Below are positions 28,442 to 38,500 of a stretch of DNA of 64,000 bases, one piece after another. The number at the start of each line of letters is the position of its first letter. Within the stretch, counting starts at the first letter, position 1. Made by a program: the position numbers and the translations under genes. This DNA comes from Polaribacter sp. ALD11 (GTDB lineage Bacteria; Bacteroidota; Bacteroidia; Flavobacteriales; Flavobacteriaceae): contig NZ_CP025119.1 in NCBI RefSeq assembly GCF_002831685.1, positions 2,130,001-2,194,000 on the forward strand, written 5' to 3'. The notes under the pieces were generated by a model, which was not told the DNA's origin, made no database searches, and worked only from the letters and a program-made list of their open reading frames with translations.

Positions 28442-28820
28442 CTGCTGTATTTTTTGTTTTATTGATAAATAGCGTTAATAGCTTCTCCATTTTTAAGTAC
28501 AATTCTTCATAATTAATCTCATCTCTCCCAATATACGAAATCATAAAAACGTAGGGTTCTTCTAAATTATTGTAGACAATTTGTTTTTGTAAACGATACG
28601 TTTCTCGCATCAATCTTTTTAAACGATTTCTATCTGGAGCCTTTTTAAAATTCCTTTTTGCTACAGAAACACCAACCTGACAAGGAAAATCTGATGTATG
28701 TTTAGTTTGAACATACATCATTCTTAAAGGAAAAGTTTTTACAGAATTCCCTTCCGAATAAAGCTTTTCTATTAACTTCTTACTTTTTAGACGTTCTTGT
28801 TTTCCTAGCGTATTTCTCAT
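28422..28820 (-). CDS. rnpA: Ribonuclease P protein component
   Basis: A 132-residue basic protein from the chosen start. It binds the RNase P RNA and helps mature the 5' ends of tRNAs. It shows the family opening TLGKQERLKSKKLIEKLYSEG and the central RNR-type signature GVSVAKRNFKKAPDRNRLKR, followed by RLMRETYRLQK. The frame opens at 28847, but the Met at 28820 leads directly into the conserved N-terminus; an exact -7-like box (28826-28833, TAAGTTTG on minus) lies between the two, which also favours the shorter form. The 3' end overlaps ctpA by 20 bp. The usual rpmH neighbour is absent, as is common in flavobacteria. Confidence 0.93.
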   Translation of the reverse strand: MRNTLGKQERLKSKKLIEKLYSEGNSVKTFPLRMMYVQTKHTSDFPCQVGVSVAKRNFKKAPDRNRLKRLMRETYRLQKQIVYNNLEEPYVFMISYIGRDEINYEELYLKMEKLLTLFINKTKNTADENIQP

Positions 28821-28925
28821 CTTTACAAACTTACTAGAAATCGACAACTTTTTAACAATTTCTAATCGCTAACTTTAAAAAAGTTGCGTATTTTTAAGAA
28901 TTATTAAAACATTGCTTTTCTTAAG

Positions 28926-28961
28926 ATATTGTTAAATGTTAAACAATATTTCATAGATTTG
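28926..28961 (+). promoter_or_regulatory. Promoter of gcdH with an overlapping inverted repeat
   Basis: TAGATTTG at 28954-28961 is an exact -7 box 22 bp before the gcdH ATG, giving a leader of about 15 nt. Just upstream, ATATTGTT (28926-28933) and AACAATAT (28942-28949) form a perfect 8-bp dyad with 8-bp spacer, placed where a -33 element would be. It may be an operator for a regulator of fatty-acid or amino-acid catabolism; the binding protein is unknown. Confidence 0.45.
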
Positions 28962-28983
28962 TTTAAAACTATACTTTAAAGAT

Positions 28984-30162
28984 ATGAAACCCGACTTATT
29001 CCAAGCTCCAGATTATTATAATATAGACGACTTATTATCCGAAGAACACAAATTAGTACGAGATGCTGCTCGTGATTGGGTAAAGCGAGATGTTACACCT
29101 ATTATTGAAGAATATGCCCAAAAAGCAGAGTTTCCAACGCAAATTATTGCTGGTTTAGCAGAAATTGGTGCTTTTGGTCCTTATATTCCAGAAGAATATG
29201 GCGGCGCAGGTTTAGATCAGATTTCTTATGGTTTAATTATGCAAGAAATAGAAAGAGGAGATTCTGGTGTGCGTTCTACCGCCTCGGTACAATCTTCTTT
29301 GGTGATGTATCCTATTTTCACTTACGGAAATGAAGCACAACGAAAAAAATATTTACCAAAATTAGCTTCTGGAGAATGGATGGGGTGTTTCGGATTAACA
29401 GAACCTAATCATGGTTCTAATCCGTCTGGAATGGAAACTAATTTTAAAGATAAAGGCGATCATTATTTATTAAATGGTGCAAAAATGTGGATTTCTAACG
29501 CACCATTTGCACAAGTTGCGGTTGTTTGGGCAAAGAATGAAGAAGGTAGAATTCATGGATTAATTGTAGAAAGAGGAATGGAAGGTTTTTCGACTCCTGA
29601 AACACATAATAAATGGTCTCTTCGTGCTTCTTCTACAGGTGAATTAATTTTTGACAATGTAAAAGTGCCAAAAGAAAATTTATTGCCAAATAAATCTGGA
29701 CTTGGAGCACCGTTAGGTTGTTTAGATTCTGCAAGATATGGTATTGCTTGGGGCGCAATTGGTGCTGCAATGGATTGTTATGATACAGCTTTAAGATATT
29801 CTAAAGAACGTGAGCAATTTGGCAGACCAATAGGACAGTTTCAATTACAACAAAAGAAATTAGCAGAAATGATAACCGAAATTACCAAAGCACAATTGTT
29901 GGCTTGGAGATTAGGTACTTTAAAAAATGAAGGAAAAGCAACCTCTGCTCAAATTTCTATGGCAAAACGAAACAATGTAGACATGGCTTTAAAAGTTGCT
30001 AGAGAAGCAAGACAAATGCTAGGCGGAATGGGAATTTCTGGCGAGTATTCTATTATGCGTCACATGATGAATTTAGAAAGTGTTATTACCTATGAAGGTA
30101 CCCACGATATTCACCTTTTAATTACCGGTTTAGATGTTACTGGTTTAAATGCTTTTAAGTAA
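28984..30162 (+). CDS. gcdH: Acyl-CoA dehydrogenase, glutaryl-CoA dehydrogenase-type
   Basis: A 392-residue flavoenzyme of the acyl-CoA dehydrogenase fold (FAD). Family-specific features point to glutaryl-CoA dehydrogenase: RGDSGVRSTASVQSSLVMYP (the Arg after GDSGV binds the substrate carboxylate), MGCFGLTEPNHGSNP, AKMWISNAP, the REQFGRPIGQFQLQQ segment, and the catalytic Glu near residue 371 in TYEGTHDIH followed by TGLDVTGLNAF. It would oxidise and decarboxylate glutaryl-CoA to crotonyl-CoA in lysine or tryptophan catabolism. It is a single gene with its own promoter and a strong terminator, divergent from rnpA. A broader short-chain acyl-CoA role cannot be excluded. Confidence 0.9.
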   Translation: MKPDLFQAPDYYNIDDLLSEEHKLVRDAARDWVKRDVTPIIEEYAQKAEFPTQIIAGLAEIGAFGPYIPEEYGGAGLDQISYGLIMQEIERGDSGVRSTASVQSSLVMYPIFTYGNEAQRKKYLPKLASGEWMGCFGLTEPNHGSNPSGMETNFKDKGDHYLLNGAKMWISNAPFAQVAVVWAKNEEGRIHGLIVERGMEGFSTPETHNKWSLRASSTGELIFDNVKVPKENLLPNKSGLGAPLGCLDSARYGIAWGAIGAAMDCYDTALRYSKEREQFGRPIGQFQLQQKKLAEMITEITKAQLLAWRLGTLKNEGKATSAQISMAKRNNVDMALKVAREARQMLGGMGISGEYSIMRHMMNLESVITYEGTHDIHLLITGLDVTGLNAFK

Positions 30163-30178
30163 AAATAAGAAAATGCAT

Positions 30179-30215
30179 AAAGCGGAAAATCCATTTATAG
30201 GAAATTCCGCTTTTT
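30179..30215 (+). terminator. Rho-independent terminator after gcdH
   Basis: A 9-bp stem AAAGCGGAA / TTCCGCTTT (30179-30187 with 30205-30213) has a 17-nt loop and continues into a T run, 17 bp after the gcdH stop. The minus-strand side also carries A/T runs, so it may serve the metallopeptidase lipoprotein gene ending at 30297 as well. Confidence 0.8.
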
Positions 30216-30296
30216 ACTAAAAATTCTTAATAAAAAAGAGCATTTATTAAAACCTCTCTTTATAAATAACCAACCACTACCGTTATTAGTATTATT

Positions 30297-31175
30297 TTAT
30301 TTGTTATCTAAGTTAGCGTATTCTTCTTCAGATATTTTTCCTGAATAAATATCACTTAATTCTTCTATTTTAGTTAGCATAAATTTGTGTAGTTCCTCAT
30401 CCATATTTTTAAGCATCTTAACATTACTAGATTTAAGTTTACCTGGAATTACATAATTATTATAGTAATAGAAAAAATAACGATCGATATCTCTGTTTGA
30501 CAAAGTATTGTCTTGAGCAATTAACCATCCTAACCTTAAAGAAGAACGTCTTTGAGCTGCCGTTCCGTGGGAAGAACCATTAGCACCCGCTATAGATTGA
30601 GAAAAGTTATATGCTGGAATAACGTTAGACCAAGTTGAAGTATAGCTTTTTCTTAAAAAATATCCTGCAAAACCATCTGCTTCTAACTCGACATTAGAGG
30701 CTCCTGTAACAGAAGGGTATCCTTGTCTAAACTGTACTTGATGTGCTACTTCATGTGCAGCAATATATGCTACAGCAGCTCTTCCGTAATTTAATGCGCC
30801 ATTTAACATTTCTTCTCCCCAAATAATATAATTTCCTGGAGGCCCGAAAGATAATGCATTAAAAGTACCGTTTCCAGCAGCAAAATAAAGAGTTACATTA
30901 TTAAGTCCAAAAAGGCTCGATGCATTATTATTCTGTTGCTTTAAAAAATTTGTTTCACTAGTATTTATTAGTGTATTTGACCAATAAGAATTTGGGCCAA
31001 ATTGAGACACAGTAGCACAATCATGTGCTATGTCCATACTATTTAAATGACTCGGTAGAAGACCCATTTCTGGGGCATTCGCATTTATAAGTGCTGTTTC
31101 TTCTACTCCTTGTTCGCTACAACTTTGCAACGAAAGTAAAAGTGCTAAAGTCATTAATTTAATAATTTGTTTCAT
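30297..31175 (-). CDS. Lipoprotein with zinc metallopeptidase motif
   Basis: A 292-residue predicted lipoprotein. The signal peptide ends in LLLSLQSC with Cys19 as the lipidated residue. The zinc site is clear: AYIAAHEVAHQVQFRQGYP gives HExxH at 141-145, and ELEADGFAGYF (about 163-173) gives the downstream Glu/Asp ligand in the pattern ELxADxxAG, known from neutral zinc metallopeptidases of the YpfJ (COG2321) kind. It is probably cell-envelope located, acting on unknown peptides. It is monocistronic: the gcdH terminator lies on one side and the Cys-rich miniprotein gene upstream on the same strand, about 210 bp away. The C-terminal 100 residues are not recognised. Confidence 0.75.
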   Translation of the reverse strand: MKQIIKLMTLALLLSLQSCSEQGVEETALINANAPEMGLLPSHLNSMDIAHDCATVSQFGPNSYWSNTLINTSETNFLKQQNNNASSLFGLNNVTLYFAAGNGTFNALSFGPPGNYIIWGEEMLNGALNYGRAAVAYIAAHEVAHQVQFRQGYPSVTGASNVELEADGFAGYFLRKSYTSTWSNVIPAYNFSQSIAGANGSSHGTAAQRRSSLRLGWLIAQDNTLSNRDIDRYFFYYYNNYVIPGKLKSSNVKMLKNMDEELHKFMLTKIEELSDIYSGKISEEEYANLDNK

Positions 31176-31384
31176 GTTTTTTAGGGGTTAAGGGTAATGG
31201 TTGATTAATTTAATAACGAACATAAGTTTTAAATATTATTCATTAAATTAATAAAAAAGATATAGAAAATTTAATTTTTTAACAAAACAAACATTAATAA
31301 CTAACGATAGTCTATTTTTTTACGAATTTAGATCTTCAAAATTTATGGAAAAAATTTTAGCTTTTGCTTTAAAAAAGATAAAAA

Positions 31385-31561
31385 TTAAGAAGCTTTCTGT
31401 AATAAAATATTTGGGCATCTTTTACAATTAACACCTTTTTTCTTGTACTTATTACAACATTTCCCTTTAGGTTTTATACAATTTTCTGAGCAAACAGCAT
31501 TACAAGTAGATTCTTGAGACAGCTGTATGGTTGGGGTACTTTCTGTATAAAAAACAATCAT
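31385..31561 (-). CDS. Cys-rich miniprotein (58 aa), function unknown
   Basis: A short frame with ATG at 31561 and TAA at 31385 encodes 58 residues with seven cysteines: C20, C24, C28, C35, C36, C46 and C49. The pattern is CNAVCSENC, KGKCC, then KYKKKGVNCKRCP, with many lysines between. It has no signal peptide or TM segment. An exact -7 box (TATATTTG on minus, 31582-31589) gives a leader of only about 14 nt, which argues that the gene is real. The Cys spacing suggests metal binding (Zn or Fe-S) or redox exchange, by inference only. I have a vague memory of similar small proteins in flavobacteria but cannot name a family. Confidence 0.6.
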   Translation of the reverse strand: MIVFYTESTPTIQLSQESTCNAVCSENCIKPKGKCCNKYKKKGVNCKRCPNILLQKAS

Positions 31562-31581
31562 ATCCTAAAATTATAATACTG

Positions 31582-31589
31582 CAAATATA
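31582..31589 (-). promoter_or_regulatory. Predicted -7 box for the Cys-rich miniprotein
   Basis: The minus strand reads TATATTTG, an exact TAnnTTTG match about 20 bp upstream of the ATG at 31561. No clear -33 element is visible. Confidence 0.45.
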
Positions 31590-31698
31590 ACTCTTTATTT
31601 AGAATAAATAAAAATAATACTTTAACTATTAGTTAAAGATCATTTAACCCATAAGCTTTACATTAAACAAAATTTTCGGATACTTTAGCCGGTTTAAT

Positions 31699-34600
31699 AT
31701 GAAAACAAATATTCTTTTATGTCTTTTAATTTTATCCTTTAATTTACTTTTTGGGCAAAAAATTAAATTTAAACCCTTAACAACAAAAGAAGGTCTAACA
31801 AACAATTCTGTAAAAGATTTAATAAGCGATAAAGATGGTCGTTTATGGATTGCTACTTGGGACGGTTTAAATATCTATGATGGTAATCGCATCAGTTCAT
31901 TCAAACATCAACAAAATAATCCTTTAAGTATTGCAGGTAACATTATTATTAGATTTCAAAAGGATAAGAATGATACTATTTGGATGCTAACGAACAATAA
32001 ATCGATAAGTATTTATAAAGGAAATGGTGTTTTCAAAAATTATTATTTAGAAAATCAACCTAAAGATATTACACTTTCTAAAACAGGGTATTTAGTTATT
32101 ATTTATGAGAAAACATTTTTTAGACTAGATAAAGGAAAGCTAATACCTATTAATGAAAGTGAAATTGAAAATAGCGATTCAATAGCTCCTTTAGAAAAGT
32201 ATCTTTTAAAAAAACATACAGCGCTGGTTATAAATGATGTTCTTAAAGATGATGAAGGAAATATTTGGTATGCTACGCGTAAAAATGGGTTGTATATAAT
32301 TCCTAATACAACAGATAATGTCGATAATAACCGTATTGATCATTATATATACGACCAGTATTCTCCTTATAGTTTTACAAGTAATGAAATTGAAAAACTG
32401 TATCAAGATGATTTTGGAAACATTTGGTTAGGACATAAAGATGGAGGAGTAAGTATGGCTTATAAAAACTCTGAAAAAATAACAACAATAATACCACATC
32501 CTTTAAATTTTCCTCATTTACCAAACGAAACTATACGTGCTATAACAAAAGATAGTGAAAGTAAAATATGGCTTGGGTATTATACAAAAGGACTCTTCTT
32601 TTTTAGCAATAAAACGAAATGTTTTTTACCATACACAATATCTGAAGCAAAAAATAATGACGATTTAAATCGTATTAGAAGTTTATATACAGATTCTAGT
32701 GGCACTATATGGGTTGGTACTTATGCGGGCATTATACGTATAGATAAAAAAGGGTATAAATTATACAATGCAGAAATAATTAATGCTTTTCCAGATAATA
32801 GAAATTATGCTTTCTATGAAGATGCACAAAAACAATTATGGATTGCATGTTGGGGAGGTTTAGCAAAATTTAACCTTACTAATAACGCGTTTGAAACGTA
32901 TAAATATCAAGAACAATTAACTTCCTTTAATATTCGTCATTTTATTATAGAAGAAGACCTAATAGCAATTGCAACCGAAGAAAAAGGAGTATTATTTTTT
33001 GATAAACAGAAAGGGGTAATAAAGCAAATAACTACAAATGAGGGTATATTAGGAAATAGTATATATAATATCTATTATGATAAAAAAACTAAATATTATT
33101 GGATAGCCACATTAGGAGGCGTTAGTATTTATAATTTAGAGAAAGGTATTATAAAAAACATTACCGAAAAGGAAGGACTTCCAAGTCACATGGTATATGG
33201 TTTGCTTCCTAATAATGATAAAATATGGATAAGCACAACTAAAGGTGTTGCTTTTATAAATAAACTTAATTATAATGTATCTAGTCTTTCTCCCGATCAG
33301 GGATGGCAAGCAGAAGAATTTTCAGAAGGAGCGGCATATCAAGACCAAAAAGGAATGCTTTATTTTGGCGGAATAAACGGACTGAGTTATCTACAGCCTA
33401 ATGTATACAACCAGCCAAATTATTTGCCCAAGCTAAAAATTGTTATCAATGATGATGAAAATTTTGGCAGCGTATTAAAAAAAGAATACACAGATAATAG
33501 TCTTACTATTTCTATCAACTCAATTGAATTTTCAAATACTAAATCTCCTGTTTTTTATAAACTAGAAGGTATAGATAGCTCTTGGATTAGACTGGATGAT
33601 GACAAAATATTTTATGAAAATATTCCGTCAGGAACATATAATTTTTTTACTAAAATTAGAGATTTTGAGCACACAAAAAAGAACGTGTTTCAACTTCATA
33701 TAGAGAAACCTTTTTATAAGACACTCTTATTTTATCTTTCGGTATTAGTAATATGTTGTCTTTTAATAACATTGTTTATCCTAAGAAAAAATATAGTTTC
33801 AAAAAAGCATCAAAAAGAATTAGAAAATAAAATAATAAAAAGAACGACTATCATAGAAAATCAGAAAAAAAACTTGGTAGAAGTTAATAGAAATCTTGAG
33901 GAAAAGAACAAAGAAATTCTTAATCAAAAAGAAACCGTTTTAGCATTGCATCATCAAATTAAAAACAAAGATTTTGAGGTAGATAAATTTAAAACCTTTG
34001 TACTTTCTTCTTTTAAACCAAAGCTTTCTAAGATGCTTGCTCAAATTCAACAATTAGAGAAAACAGCAGTTAGTAATTTGTTACATCTAGAAACAATTGG
34101 CCTCGTGCAATTAATTTCTGAATGGGATTATCTAAACCAAGTAAAAGATTTAGGTAGTTTGAAGCCGAGTCAAATTCATTTTAAAAATTTTATTACTAAT
34201 TTATACGAACAAGTTCATTCAGAAAAAACAACAACAAAAGCAGTCTTTAAGTATGTTAATAATACGGATACAGATATAATTCAAATGGACGTATTAAGGT
34301 TTCGGTTATTGTTTCAATATTTACTAAACGACATTCTTAAATTCACAGAAGATAATGACGAGTTAACAGTAACTTGCGAATTAACGTTAAATACTATTTT
34401 ATTAAAAGTTGAAACAACAAGTTATTTATTAGAAGAAGAATGGCATAATATTCAGCAATTTAGTCCTAATTACAAAGCGGCTGAAATATTACTTAATGAC
34501 CTGGAAGGTAAATTGAGTAGAACAAATGCATCTTCTTTTGAGCTTTCTGTAAACATTCCAATTAAAACCTTTCTTAAAGAAGAGCCTGCATTTGGAAAAG

Positions 34601-35403
34601 TGATATTAAAGCATTTGTATCAAAAAGAAAATATTTCTAAAGAGATTCCTGTTACTTTGGTGCTTTGTAAAGAGGAAGATGCTAATTTAGTTTATCAATT
34701 GGTAAAGCATGACGATTTTCAGCTAGTTTTTGAACACGATATTCAGTCTATGTATTCGGCTATACAAAACTTGGCTGTACAATCATTCATTCTATATAAT
34801 ATTCCTTTTACACACGAATGTGAACAATTACTTAAGCATCATAAAGTTCAGCAATTTCCGGTTATCTATATAGCAGAACAAGTTGATTTTATTTTTGAAG
34901 AACAAGCGCTTGATGCAGGTATAAATACGGTAATACATCTTCCTGTAAGCGTCGATTTTATTCATAAAAAAATAATGGCATTAATACACCAATACCAATC
35001 GCAGTATCAATCTAAAATAGCAATATTGCGTAATAATTTAGAGAAGAAACCAATCTTAAATTTGCAAGAAAAAATTGTAAAACAAGGTATGGAAATTATT
35101 AAAAATCAATTAGGAAATTCAGAATTTAATGTTGACAAACTAATAACAGCGCTAGAGATATCACGTACTAAGTGTTACCGTGTTTTTAAAAAAGTGATGC
35201 ACCAATCACCTTCAGACATCATTATGAATCTAAGGCTGCAAAAAGCAGAACAATTATTAGTCTTAGGACATCTGAATATTTCGGAAATAAGTTTTGAATG
35301 TGGTTTTAATGATCCTAAATACTTTAGCCGTCTTTTCAAAAAACATTTTGATGAGAGTCCGAAATCATTTCAAAAGCGAAAAACAAACAACGATATTCTT
35401 TAA
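31699..35403 (+). CDS. HTCS-type membrane regulator with degenerate kinase and receiver, AraC-family HTH
   Basis: A 1234-residue protein with the architecture of Bacteroidota hybrid two-component regulators. A signal peptide is followed by a two-bladed-set Reg_prop beta-propeller sensor (about 20-580, repeats such as DGRLWIATWDGLNIYDG and GNIWLGHKDGGVS), a Y_Y_Y domain (about 594-675), one TM helix (about 676-695), a coiled coil (700-760), a HisKA/HATPase-like region (about 760-963), a receiver-like region (about 984-1104) and an AraC HTH (about 1131-1234, ISEISFECGFNDPKYFSRLF). Catalytic residues look lost: the H-box reads FVLSSFKPKL without His, the N-box is LLNDILKFT, no G-boxes are seen, the receiver lacks its phospho-Asp (SFILYNIP) and its Lys (VIHLPVS). 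It probably senses ligand in the periplasm and controls the susC/susD genes that follow by direct, phosphate-independent signalling. Confidence 0.88.
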   Translation: MKTNILLCLLILSFNLLFGQKIKFKPLTTKEGLTNNSVKDLISDKDGRLWIATWDGLNIYDGNRISSFKHQQNNPLSIAGNIIIRFQKDKNDTIWMLTNNKSISIYKGNGVFKNYYLENQPKDITLSKTGYLVIIYEKTFFRLDKGKLIPINESEIENSDSIAPLEKYLLKKHTALVINDVLKDDEGNIWYATRKNGLYIIPNTTDNVDNNRIDHYIYDQYSPYSFTSNEIEKLYQDDFGNIWLGHKDGGVSMAYKNSEKITTIIPHPLNFPHLPNETIRAITKDSESKIWLGYYTKGLFFFSNKTKCFLPYTISEAKNNDDLNRIRSLYTDSSGTIWVGTYAGIIRIDKKGYKLYNAEIINAFPDNRNYAFYEDAQKQLWIACWGGLAKFNLTNNAFETYKYQEQLTSFNIRHFIIEEDLIAIATEEKGVLFFDKQKGVIKQITTNEGILGNSIYNIYYDKKTKYYWIATLGGVSIYNLEKGIIKNITEKEGLPSHMVYGLLPNNDKIWISTTKGVAFINKLNYNVSSLSPDQGWQAEEFSEGAAYQDQKGMLYFGGINGLSYLQPNVYNQPNYLPKLKIVINDDENFGSVLKKEYTDNSLTISINSIEFSNTKSPVFYKLEGIDSSWIRLDDDKIFYENIPSGTYNFFTKIRDFEHTKKNVFQLHIEKPFYKTLLFYLSVLVICCLLITLFILRKNIVSKKHQKELENKIIKRTTIIENQKKNLVEVNRNLEEKNKEILNQKETVLALHHQIKNKDFEVDKFKTFVLSSFKPKLSKMLAQIQQLEKTAVSNLLHLETIGLVQLISEWDYLNQVKDLGSLKPSQIHFKNFITNLYEQVHSEKTTTKAVFKYVNNTDTDIIQMDVLRFRLLFQYLLNDILKFTEDNDELTVTCELTLNTILLKVETTSYLLEEEWHNIQQFSPNYKAAEILLNDLEGKLSRTNASSFELSVNIPIKTFLKEEPAFGKVILKHLYQKENISKEIPVTLVLCKEEDANLVYQLVKHDDFQLVFEHDIQSMYSAIQNLAVQSFILYNIPFTHECEQLLKHHKVQQFPVIYIAEQVDFIFEEQALDAGINTVIHLPVSVDFIHKKIMALIHQYQSQYQSKIAILRNNLEKKPILNLQEKIVKQGMEIIKNQLGNSEFNVDKLITALEISRTKCYRVFKKVMHQSPSDIIMNLRLQKAEQLLVLGHLNISEISFECGFNDPKYFSRLFKKHFDESPKSFQKRKTNNDIL

Positions 35404-35532
35404 CGTAAGATTACCCCAATATTACCTTAATGTTATTGTAACAAAAATCCTAATAAACCATCCTTATTCGCTTGTAAAATGTATCAATAGTACACTTTTG
35501 TGAAATGATAATCCACCTAAAAATAGCATCAC

Positions 35533-35569
35533 GTTTATAGTTTAGCTTCAAAAATATAAACTATTAAAC
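35533..35569 (+). promoter_or_regulatory. Leader hairpin directly before the susC start codon
   Basis: GTTTATAGTTTA and TAAACTATTAAAC form an imperfect inverted repeat (one bulged base) around a loop of about 12 nt, ending 3 bases before the susC ATG at 35573. It could be a translational control hairpin or an operator for the upstream AraC-type regulator. No consensus -7 box was found in the 169-bp gap. Confidence 0.4.
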
Positions 35570-35572
35570 CAA

Positions 35573-38500
35573 ATGAAAAAATTAACTTTATTACTAACTT
35601 TTGTAATTAGTATAACCTCTATGTCTTGGGTTCAGGCTCAAAAAACGATAGAAGGTGTTGTGCTAGATGACTTAAAAACTCCTTTACCAGGAGCAAATAT
35701 TCTAATTAAAGGTTCGGCAAAAGGAATCTTCGCTAATTTTGATGGAGAATTTAAAATTGATGTTAAAATTGGAGACGTTTTAGAAGTGTCCTTTTTAGGA
35801 ATGAAAACAAAAGAAGTTCTCATTAAAAATTATAATTATCTAAACATCTTATTAGATGCGGATGCTTCTCAATTAAATGAAATTGTTTTAATTGGTTATG
35901 GTTCTTCTAAAAAAGGAGATTTAACATCTGCTATTTCTACCGTTAGTAACATTAAAGATATTGCTTCCAGACCCGTTTCTAACTTTGCTGATTTCTTACA
36001 AGGAAACGTTGCTGGTGTTACTGTAATGCAGCAAGGAGGAGACCCTACCTCTAATGCGAGTATAGTAATAAGAGGCTTTGGCTCTGTTAATTCAGAAGCT
36101 CCATTAACAGTAGTAGACGGTGTGCCTTATTACGGACCAGCAATTAACCCTAATGACATTGCTTCGGTTTCTATTTTAAAGGATGCGTCGGCTGCTGCTA
36201 TTTATGGTGCTCAGGCAGCTTCTGGGGTTATTGTTATTCAAACTAAAAGAGGAAAAATTGGAAAACCACAAATAAGTCTAGATGTCTATTCTGGTTTTCA
36301 AAGTGCATCAAATTTACCAACATCTTTAAACGCCAAACAGCAAGCAGATGTTTATAATTTAGCTGCTGATAATGGTGGTACTCCAAGACAATCTGCCCAT
36401 AATGCGACTCAAAACCCTTGGGGACAAACAACAAGAACAAATTGGATGGACGCTATCTTTAGAGCAGCGAGTGTATATAATGTTGCTGCAAATATAAGAG
36501 GTGCTTCTGATAAAGTGAATTATATGACTTCTTTCAACTACAATAAGAAAGAAGGTATTTTATTAGGTACACAATCTGAAAGATACTCTTTTCGTGTAAA
36601 AAATGATTTTAAATTAACAGATAAAGTTACTGTAGGTGAAAATATCTATTTTTCTAATACACAAGCCACAGGAACCAATACCTCTAGTGGTTATTCAGGT
36701 GCTATTATTAGTGCATTATACATGCCGTCTGCTGCTCCTGTTTACGATAATGAAGAAATGTTTCATGGTGTAGTTCCTTATAGCTTATCAAAATTTGCAG
36801 GGGCTTATGGAGATGTTTACAATCCTGTGTCATTGTTATTAAGACCAACAGTAGAAAACCCAGTTTCTTTTATAAATGCAAATGTGTTTTTAGATTATAA
36901 AATTATTGATGGTCTAAAATTTAAAACAACATATTCTTTTAATAGAACGAATGAAAGCTACAAAGGTTTTTTTCCTAAAAGACCAGAGTTAGGTAGAACT
37001 AGTCTAGAAAACTCATTAACACAAAGTAGTAGTATTCTTAATAGATGGGTTTGGGACAACCAATTGTCTTACACTAAATCTTTTGGAAACCATAATTTAA
37101 ACCTAACAGCTATTTATTCTGCTCAATTTAGTGATTATGAATATGAAGTTGCAACAGGTAAAGGTTTTAGTAGTGAAGCTCCTTTTAATCAATATATAAA
37201 AAATGCTTCAGAAATAACCAGTTACAGTTCAAGTGCTCACGAAGATGCACTAACATCTGCAATAGGTAGAGCGATGTATAATTACAACGGAAAATATTTT
37301 GTAAGCGGAAGTATTCGTAGAGATGAAACTTCTAGATTAGCGCAAGGAAACCAATCAGACGTGTTTCCAGCAGCATCATTTGGTTGGAAAATTTCTAAAG
37401 AAGATTTCTTTAATATTGAAGCAATTAATAGTTTAAAAATGAGAGCTTCTTGGGGACAGATTGGTAACATTAATTCTGTAGGTTACTATTCTTTTGATGT
37501 GCCTTTAGGAGGTCAAACACTAATTATTGGAGAAGATGGTTTAGAGAATGACAAAGGAGTTTATGCTAAAAAGCAATCAAACCCAAATTTAACATGGGAA
37601 ACATCTGAGTCTATAGATATTGGTTTAGACGCTACACTTTTTAATAATAAGTTGTCATTAACCTTAGATTATTTCGAAAAAACTACAAAAGGCATGATAT
37701 TGCCTGGTTTAGAAGATGCACACCAAGGTATATCTGCTGCAGATGTAAATGGAGGTGAAGTTAAAAACACAGGTTTAGAAATTGCTGCTAGCTATACCGA
37801 TGCTATTGGAGACTTCAACTTCACAATTAATGGAAACGCATCTACTCTTAAAAATGAGTTGATAAATCTAAAAGGATACAATAATAGTAACATAAATTAT
37901 GTAGCTCATGATGATAATGTTAGAAGTGTTTTAACGCCCTACAGATCTGTAGTAGGTAGAGAATTGTTTTCTAATCACTTAATACCCTATTTAGGTATTT
38001 TTCAATCTCAGTCAGAAATAGATGCACATGCTAAAAACGGAAACCTTATACAACCGTATGCTGTACCTGGAGATTTAAAATTTCAGGATACCAATGGAGA
38101 TGGTAGTATTAATGATGACGATAAGGTGTTTATGGATAGTTATCAGCCAGATTTAACATACAGTTTTGGTCTTAATCTAGATTATAAAGGCTTTGATCTT
38201 GGTATGGTATTGCAAGGTGTTGCAGGCGTAAAAGCATTTAATGGTTATAAATATGTTGCTTATAACGCGTCATTACAAGGATATAACTTAGATAATAGCG
38301 TTTTAAATGCTTGGTCAGATACTAATACAGCTTCAACAATTCCGAGAATATCTACAAAAGACAACAACAATAATTTTGGCACAACCTCTAGCTGGTATTT
38401 AGAAGACGCATCTTACTTAAGACTTAAAAATATAACAATGGGGTATACAATGCCAAAAGATGTTCTAAATACAGATTTACGCATTTTCATTTCAGCAGAA

